Source: DASRTE01 sp035316885
GTDB taxonomy: Bacteria > Actinomycetota > Actinomycetes > Jiangellales > Jiangellaceae
Length of the DNA: 36,686 nt
Direction: 5' to 3'
NCBI GenBank assembly: GCA_035316885.1
Contig: DATHII010000007.1
Span: 1 to 36,686, forward strand
The notes beneath the pieces are model-generated. The model was not told where the DNA came from and did no database searches. It worked only from the letters and a program-made list of their open reading frames with translations. Every line of letters begins with the position of its first letter. The stretch's first letter is position 1. Both the position numbers and the translations under genes were made by a program. Of this stretch, positions 31,753 to 36,686 are shown piece after piece.

Positions 31753-31758
31753 TAGGTT
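31753..31758 (+). promoter_or_regulatory. -10 hexamer of a leaderless gene (MoaE-like)
   Basis: TAGGTT, six nt before GTG 31765. Confidence 0.5.
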
Positions 31759-31764
31759 CGCGCC

Positions 31765-32187
31765 GTGGAGGTCGTCCGGTTGCTCGCCATGCGCGACGAG
31801 CCGCTGTCCGTCGACGAGGTGCTCGCGGCGGTCGGCGACCCGGGCGCCGGCGGGATCTGCGTGTTCGTCGGCACCGTGCGCGACGTCGACGGCGGCCGCG
31901 GCGTGCGCGAGCTCGACTACACCGCGCATCCGTCCGTGGCCGACGTTCTGCGGGAGGTGGCCGACGAGGTCGCGGCGACCTTCCCCGTACGGGCTCTGGC
32001 GGCCGTCCACCGGGTCGGCGACCTGGCGGTCGGCGACATCGCCGTCGTGGTCGCGGCCTCGGCGCCGCACCGGGGAGAGGCTTTCGACGCGTGCCGCCGT
32101 CTGATCGACGAGCTCAAGAAGCGGGTCCCGATCTGGAAGCACCAGCTCTTCGACGACGGCGCGGAGGAGTGGGTCGGCTCTCCGTGA
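31765..32187 (+). CDS. moaE: MoaE-like molybdopterin synthase catalytic subunit
   Basis: A 140-residue protein of the MoaE family, which with thiocarboxylated MoaD converts precursor Z to molybdopterin. Motifs: GGICVFVGTVRDVDGGR, LDYTAHPSVAD, HRVGDLAVGDIAVVVAASAP HR, DELKKRVPIWKHQ with the catalytic Lys residues, and the EEWVG end. Length is normal. GTG 31765 follows TAGGTT by six nt, so it is probably transcribed independently of the SDR gene 30 nt upstream. MoaD is not in the window; MoeZ, 25 kb away, could sulfurate it. Confidence 0.9.
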   Translation: MEVVRLLAMRDEPLSVDEVLAAVGDPGAGGICVFVGTVRDVDGGRGVRELDYTAHPSVADVLREVADEVAATFPVRALAAVHRVGDLAVGDIAVVVAASAPHRGEAFDACRRLIDELKKRVPIWKHQLFDDGAEEWVGSP

Positions 32188-32289
32188 GCCGCGGGTCCCG
32201 CATGCCGGCACGGTCCGTCGTCGGGCGTCCGTCGTACCACGACGTAGGCTTGTCTGGCCCTGTCGTGGCATGTCCGTCCGAGCAGACCA

Positions 32290-33357
32290 GTGAGGAACCG
32301 CCGCCGCATGTCCCGCCGTTCCTCGACGTTCGCCGTCGCCGGCGGGCTTCTCGTGGCCCTGGTCGCGCTTGCGGCGCTGCTCCCCGTCCCGTACGTCGTG
32401 TACTCGCCCGGACCGGTGGAGGACACGCTGGGCGAGTGGGAGGGTGAGCCGGTCATCGTGATCGACGGTGCCGAGACCTTCCCGACGGAGGGCATCCTCG
32501 ACCTGACCACCGTCGGGGTTACCCCGGCAGATCGCAAGCTGGACCTGCTCACGGCCCTGCAGGCCTGGGTGGACCCCGACCGCGCCGTCGTTCCGCGTGA
32601 GCTGGTGTACCCGGAGGGCGTCACCGCCGAGGAGTCCAGGGAGGCCAACGCCCAGATGCTCGAGCGTTCGCAGGAGACCGCGCGGGTCGCCGCCCTGCGT
32701 CACCTCGGCTACGAGGTGCCCGAGGTCGTCGTCGTCGACTCGGTCATGGAGGGTGCGCCGGCTGACGGCGTGCTGGTGCCTGGCGACGTCGTGATCTCGG
32801 TCGACGGCGCGACGATCACCACCCCGCAGGACGTCGTCGACGCGGTCACCGCCCACGATCCGGGCGAGACCGTGGAGTTCGTCGTCGAACGGGAGGGCGA
32901 GCAGCTCACGGAGAGCGTGGGCACTGAGGCTGCCGAGGACGACGGCCGCACCATCGTGGGGTTCGGCCCGGCTGTGGGCTACGACTTCCCGGTGCAGATC
33001 GATGTGAACATCGACGAGCGCATCGGCGGCCCGAGCGCAGGCATGATCTTCGCCCTGGCGATCTACGACACGCTGACCCCCGGAGCGCTGCTCGACGGGC
33101 TGCACGTGGCGGGCACCGGCGAGATCACTGCGACCGGCGAGGTCGGGCCGATCGGAGGCATCCCGCAGAAGATCGCCGCCGCGTCCGAGGAAGGTGCTTC
33201 GCTGTTCCTGGCCCCGGCGGGCAACTGCGACGAAGCCGCCGGCGCCGACAGCGGAGACATGCAGGTGGTCCGGATCGAGACCCTCGACGACGCGATCGCC
33301 GCGGTCGAGGCCACCGCTGCCGGTGAGGCCGCCTCGCTTCCCACCTGCGCCGCTTGA
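32290..33357 (+). CDS. Membrane-anchored PDZ-Lon (S16) protease
   Basis: A 355-residue protein with a basic start and one membrane segment (FAVAGGLLVALVALAALLPV PY), then YVVYSPGPVEDTLG, a PDZ domain (~130-200, GAPADGVLVPGDVVISVDG) and a Lon-type serine-lysine protease domain. The dyad is visible: Ser249 in GGPSAGMIF and Lys294 in GIPQKIAAA. The catalytic part lies outside the membrane. It corresponds to Rv3194c. Both GTG 32290 and ATG 32308 are possible starts, differing by six basic residues, and neither has an ideal ribosome-binding site. The stop is followed after 3 nt by the second nested-palindrome repeat. Confidence 0.9.
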   Translation: MRNRRRMSRRSSTFAVAGGLLVALVALAALLPVPYVVYSPGPVEDTLGEWEGEPVIVIDGAETFPTEGILDLTTVGVTPADRKLDLLTALQAWVDPDRAVVPRELVYPEGVTAEESREANAQMLERSQETARVAALRHLGYEVPEVVVVDSVMEGAPADGVLVPGDVVISVDGATITTPQDVVDAVTAHDPGETVEFVVEREGEQLTESVGTEAAEDDGRTIVGFGPAVGYDFPVQIDVNIDERIGGPSAGMIFALAIYDTLTPGALLDGLHVAGTGEITATGEVGPIGGIPQKIAAASEEGASLFLAPAGNCDEAAGADSGDMQVVRIETLDDAIAAVEATAAGEAASLPTCAA

Positions 33358-33360
33358 CCG

Positions 33361-33443
33361 TTGATCACGTTCACCATGCTCGTTGACCCTTCACCAGGTT
33401 CGTGAACCTGGTGAACCGTCCACCAGGGTGGTGAACGTGATCA
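33361..33443. repeat. Nested-palindrome intergenic element, copy 2
   Basis: An 83-bp near copy of 18464-18547. Outer arms TGATCACGTTCACCA / TGGTGAACGTGATCA are perfect; the inner palindrome is TTCACCAGGTTC-GT-GAACCTGGTGAA, with two C-C mismatches outside it. Differences from copy 1 are limited to a few positions around 33384-33390, the central dinucleotide and 33417. It separates the stops of the PDZ-Lon (+) and PPA1309-type (-) genes. Confidence 0.9.
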
Positions 33444-33447
33444 TCCG

Positions 33448-33975
33448 TCAGGCGGCGAACGTCGAGGCGAGGGCCTCAGCGAGCTCGGGGGCCAGCTCGG
33501 GGTCACGTACGAGGTCGGCGTCTTCATCGTGCCCGCGGACGCGCAGCACGGACGACCTCGCGCCGTCGCGCATCACCCCGACCACGATCCGGACCTCGGA
33601 CCGGTCCGGATGAGACGCCGCCCACTGGGCGGCAGCCACGGCGTCGTCCGGCATGCCGCCCTCGGCGCCGGGCGGCAGCACGATGCGTTCCAAGGCGAGG
33701 GCGCAGCCGACGACGGTGTCGGGCCAGGCGATCGTCGCCAGCACCTCCTCGAGGGACTCCTCGGGTAGCTCCTGTTCGACCGGCGTGAGGCCGTCGGCAG
33801 GCGGGGCGTCGGCGTCGATGCCGAGCTGGTCAGCCAGCGCGGGTTCGAGCGTCACCAGCTCATCGGTCGGTGCCAGCGCGTAGAGGCGGGCCGGCTGGTC
33901 CCAGCCGCTGTCGGCGACGTGACGCTCGATCTCGGTGAGCGCACGCGCGAGCGGCGGCGGCTGGCCGGAGAGCAT
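33448..33975 (-). CDS. PPA1309-family protein
   Basis: A 175-residue cytoplasmic protein of an actinobacterial family of unknown function: LARALTEIERHVADSGWDQP ARLYALAPT, ATIAWPDTVVGCALALERIV LPP and VGVMRDGARSSVLRVRGHDE are the conserved-looking blocks. ATG 33975 is preceded by AACGAT at six nt on the minus strand, suggesting a leaderless message diverging from the UPF0182 gene. It converges on the PDZ-Lon gene, with the repeat between. Confidence 0.8.
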   Translation of the reverse strand: MLSGQPPPLARALTEIERHVADSGWDQPARLYALAPTDELVTLEPALADQLGIDADAPPADGLTPVEQELPEESLEEVLATIAWPDTVVGCALALERIVLPPGAEGGMPDDAVAAAQWAASHPDRSEVRIVVGVMRDGARSSVLRVRGHDEDADLVRDPELAPELAEALASTFAA

Positions 33976-34022
33976 GCCCGAATCGTTGCACGGCCGCCGT
34001 ACTCCACGCGCCGGCGGTGAGA

Positions 34023-34028
34023 TAGTTT
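34023..34028 (+). promoter_or_regulatory. -10 hexamer of a leaderless gene (UPF0182)
   Basis: TAGTTT, seven nt before GTG 34036. Confidence 0.5.
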
Positions 34029-34035
34029 CGCAGGG

Positions 34036-36686
34036 GTGAGCCAGGACATGCCACGCCCTGCACAACCCTTTCGTGCTCGCGGAGCGACGACGCGGCGTAA
34101 CCGGGCCCTTGTCCCCACGCTGATCGTCCTCGCGGTGCTCGCGGTCCTCTACGGCGTCGCGACGGCACTGTGGACCGAGCGGATGTGGTTCGACTCGGTC
34201 GACTTCGTCAGCGTCTTCTCCACCAAGCTCTTGACTGAGACGGGTCTGTTCCTGGTCTTTGCCGTGGTCATGGCGGCATCGGTCTCGGTCAACGCCGTGC
34301 TGGCGTACCGGCTGCGCCCGCGGTACCGCCCGATGAGCGTCGAGCAGCAGAGCCTGGACCGCTACCGGGACGCCATCGACCCGGTCCGGCGCTGGGTGGT
34401 GATCGGGGCGTCGATCCTGCTCGGCCTGATGGCGGGCGGGAGTGCCGCAGGTCAGTGGGAGACGTTCCTGCTGTGGCGCAACGGGCGCGACTTCGGCACC
34501 GTCGACGAGCAGTTCTCGCGCGACCTCGGGTTCTTCGCCTTCGACTACCCGTGGTGGCGGTTCCTCCTGAGCTTCGGCTTCGCCGTCGTCGTACTCGGGC
34601 TGATCGCGGCGGCAATCACGCACTACGTCTACGGCGGCATCCGCCTGCAGACCCCCGGCGAGAAGGTCACGCCCGCCGCCCAGGCCCACTTGTCCGTGCT
34701 CATCGGGCTGTTCGTCCTGCTCAAGGCCATCGCGTACTGGATGGACCGTTACGGGATGCTGCTCGACGACGGCGACCTGCTCACCGGCGCGTCGTACACC
34801 GACATCAATGCGTTGCTACCGGCGAAGACGATCCTGATCTTCATCGCGCTCATCTGCGCGGTGCTGTTCTTCGTCAACGTGTGGCGGCGGTCCTGGACGC
34901 TGCCCGGGATCGGGCTGGGCCTGCTGGTGGTGTGCGCGGTCCTGCTCGGCGGGTTGTGGCCGTTCCTGGTCCAGCAGTTCCAGGTACGACCGAACGAGCC
35001 GGACCGGGAACAGCCATACATCGTCCGCAACATCGAGGCCACCCGCGCGGCCTACGGCGTCGACGACGTCCAGACCGAGGAGTACCGGGCGACCACGGAG
35101 GTCAGTGCCGGGCAGCTTGCAGAGGACTCCGACACCGTGCCCGGTATCCGCCTGCTCGACCCCAACGTCGTCCCGCCGGCGTTCCAGCAGCTCCAGCAGG
35201 TGCGCGGCTTCTACATCTTCTCCGACCCGCTCGACGTCGACCGGTACGAGATCGAGGGCGAGACCCGTGACGTCGTCGTCGCCGTGCGCGACGTCGACCT
35301 GAACGGCATCCCGGAGGGCCAGCGGAACTGGAACAACGAGCACACCGTCTACACGCACGGGTTCGGCTTCGTCGCGGCGTACGGCAACACCCGCGAGTCC
35401 AACGGCTCGCCGTCCTGGGCCGAGGAGGACATCCCTCCGACCGGGGTGATGGGCGACTACGAGCCGCGTATCTATTTCGGCGAGAGCTCGCCCGAGTACT
35501 CGATCGTCGGAGCGCCCGACGACGCCACCCCCGTCGAGTTCGACATACCCGAGGATCCCGACGCCGGCGGGCAGCAGCGCAACAACATCTACGAGGGCGA
35601 CGGCGGCGTCCCGATCGGCTCGTTCCTCAACCGCTTGCTTTTCGCGACGAAGTTCCAGGAGGGCAACATCCTGCTCTCCGGCCGGATCAACGATGAGTCG
35701 ACGATCCTCTACGACCGCCACCCGAGGGAACGGCTGGAGAAGGTCGCCCCGTGGCTGACGGTCGACGGCAACCCGTTCCCGGCAGTGGTCGACGGCCGGA
35801 TCGTGTGGATCCTCGACGGCTACACCACCCTGGACTCGTACCCGTACTCGCGGCGGGTGTCGCTGGAGGAGGCGACCAGCGACTCGCGCACGGCCCGTCA
35901 GGCCGTCGTGGCGCAACCGCAGGACAACGTCAACTACGTCCGCAACTCGGTCAAGGCGGTCGTCGACGCGTACGACGGCACGGTGACCATGTACGCGTGG
36001 GACGAGGACGACCCGGTGCTCGCCTCGTGGCGCGCGGCCTTCCCGGACACCGTCCAGGACCGCTCAGAGATCCCCGACGAACTGATGGAGCACCTGCGCT
36101 ACCCGGAGGACCTGTTCAAGATCCAGCGTTCGCTGCTGTCGGCCTACCACGTCACCGACCCTGGCCTGTTCTACGGCGGCCAGGACCGGTGGATCGTCCC
36201 GACCGATCCCACGGTGGACCCCCAGGAGGCCGACCAGCCGCCGTACTACCAGACCATCCAGATGCCCGGCGCCGGAGAGCCGCACTTCTCGCTGACGACG
36301 ACCTACGTGCCCCAGAACCGGCAGAACCTGGCCGGCTTCATGGCGGTCAACGCCGACGCGCGCAGCGACGAGTACGGGACCATCCGCATCCTGCGATTGC
36401 CCGGCAACACCCAGATCGCCGGTCCGGGGCAGGTCGCGAACGACTTCGAGACCGACCCCGAGGTCGCCCGCGAGCTGTCGCTGCTGCGTCAGGGTGACGC
36501 GCGGACGGTGGAAGGCAACCTGCTGACGCTGCCGGTGGGCGGTGGGCTGCTCTATGTGCAGCCCATCTACATCCAACGTGCGTCCGGCGACGCCGCCTAC
36601 CCGCTGCTTCAACGGGTCCTGGTGTCGTTCGGCTCTCGGATCGGCTACGCCGCGACGCTGCAGGAGGCGCTCGACCAGATCTTCCA
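34036..36686 (+). CDS. UPF0182 family membrane protein, 5' part
   Basis: An open frame of 883 codons that runs off the window, so the C-terminus is missing. The N-terminal ~320 residues hold about seven hydrophobic segments (for example LVPTLIVLAVLAVLYGVATA and WVVIGASILLGLMAGGSAA), followed by a large, presumably extracytoplasmic domain (FQVRPNEPDREQPYIVRNIE, DPNVVPPAFQQLQQVRGFY, QEGNILLSGRINDESTILYD). This architecture, with conserved WF and TLYDRxP-like blocks, is that of UPF0182 (Rv3193c), whose function is unknown. GTG 34036 is preferred by the TAGTTT element; ATG 34048 is four codons downstream. Confidence 0.92.
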   Translation, partial: MSQDMPRPAQPFRARGATTRRNRALVPTLIVLAVLAVLYGVATALWTERMWFDSVDFVSVFSTKLLTETGLFLVFAVVMAASVSVNAVLAYRLRPRYRPMSVEQQSLDRYRDAIDPVRRWVVIGASILLGLMAGGSAAGQWETFLLWRNGRDFGTVDEQFSRDLGFFAFDYPWWRFLLSFGFAVVVLGLIAAAITHYVYGGIRLQTPGEKVTPAAQAHLSVLIGLFVLLKAIAYWMDRYGMLLDDGDLLTGASYTDINALLPAKTILIFIALICAVLFFVNVWRRSWTLPGIGLGLLVVCAVLLGGLWPFLVQQFQVRPNEPDREQPYIVRNIEATRAAYGVDDVQTEEYRATTEVSAGQLAEDSDTVPGIRLLDPNVVPPAFQQLQQVRGFYIFSDPLDVDRYEIEGETRDVVVAVRDVDLNGIPEGQRNWNNEHTVYTHGFGFVAAYGNTRESNGSPSWAEEDIPPTGVMGDYEPRIYFGESSPEYSIVGAPDDATPVEFDIPEDPDAGGQQRNNIYEGDGGVPIGSFLNRLLFATKFQEGNILLSGRINDESTILYDRHPRERLEKVAPWLTVDGNPFPAVVDGRIVWILDGYTTLDSYPYSRRVSLEEATSDSRTARQAVVAQPQDNVNYVRNSVKAVVDAYDGTVTMYAWDEDDPVLASWRAAFPDTVQDRSEIPDELMEHLRYPEDLFKIQRSLLSAYHVTDPGLFYGGQDRWIVPTDPTVDPQEADQPPYYQTIQMPGAGEPHFSLTTTYVPQNRQNLAGFMAVNADARSDEYGTIRILRLPGNTQIAGPGQVANDFETDPEVARELSLLRQGDARTVEGNLLTLPVGGGLLYVQPIYIQRASGDAAYPLLQRVLVSFGSRIGYAATLQEALDQIF

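Noticed and set aside
30501..32447. 648-codon plus-strand frame overlapping the SDR and MoaE genes
   Set aside because: Extremely Arg/Gly-rich shifted-frame translation with no motif.
30562..33105. Minus-strand extension of the DUF2342 frame to 33105
   Set aside because: It is antisense to the SDR, MoaE and PDZ-Lon genes; the family start MSDVPFGF is at 30561.
1..36686. tRNA, rRNA or riboswitch genes
   Set aside because: No cloverleaf, rRNA core or known riboswitch consensus was recognised by eye. A covariance-model search would be needed to exclude small RNAs.

Overview
The window is a high-GC actinobacterial chromosome segment (strong G/C third-position bias, many GTG starts, frequent TAnnnT -10 hexamers placed 6-8 nt before a start codon as in leaderless genes). 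Gene content and order match the conserved actinobacterial neighbourhood known in Mycobacterium tuberculosis as roughly Rv3193c-Rv3211 (rhlE helicase, ferritin-like protein, DUF3107, TetR, moeZ, alkyltransferase-like protein, adnA-adnB, nudC, mycoredoxin, uvrD2, whiB7, ABC1 kinase, E1-like protein, DUF2342, PDZ-Lon protease, UPF0182). A Nocardioides-like member of the Propionibacteriales is my best guess, but that is inference. No rRNA, tRNA, CRISPR array, transposase, integrase or phage gene is visible.

Layout. 1-6620: 3' end of an L,D-transpeptidase-like gene, a DEAD-box RNA helicase with a problematic start, a decayed acetyltransferase, a ferritin-like protein, a minus-strand run of small genes (GlsB-like, DUF3107, TetR, acidic protein) and moeZ. 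6654-9482: a large membrane protein joining a kinase-like segment to a lysylphosphatidylglycerol-synthase-type membrane domain, then an alkyltransferase-like repair protein. 9597-21033: a genome-maintenance and redox block with translationally coupled adnA-adnB, an endonuclease/exonuclease/phosphatase-fold hydrolase, deoD, nudC, mycoredoxin and uvrD2. 21034-22166: whiB7 with a complete regulatory leader (AT-rich box plus -35/-10, 85-codon upstream ORF, mutually exclusive antiterminator and terminator), followed by a small Arg/Ala-rich gene. 22197-28646: a phosphodiesterase with an unusual motif order, a 54-residue Cys4 protein, an ABC1-type kinase, glutamine cyclotransferase, an E1-like leader-binding-type protein, DUF5679 and a YgjP-type metalloprotease. 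28643-36686: Nudix hydrolase coupled to a DUF2342 zincin, an epimerase-like SDR, a MoaE-like protein, a secreted PDZ-Lon protease, a PPA1309-type protein and the 5' part of a UPF0182 membrane protein.

The genes joined by a theme are those for DNA double-strand-break processing (adnA, adnB, uvrD2, alkyltransferase-like), thiol/sulfur and NAD/RNA-cap metabolism (moeZ, mycoredoxin, nudC) and antibiotic/redox response (whiB7). The two most interesting non-coding signals are the whiB7 leader, where a long-range pairing can be drawn that excludes the terminator hairpin, and an 83-84 bp nested-palindrome element present twice, 15 kb apart, each time between the 3' ends of convergent genes.
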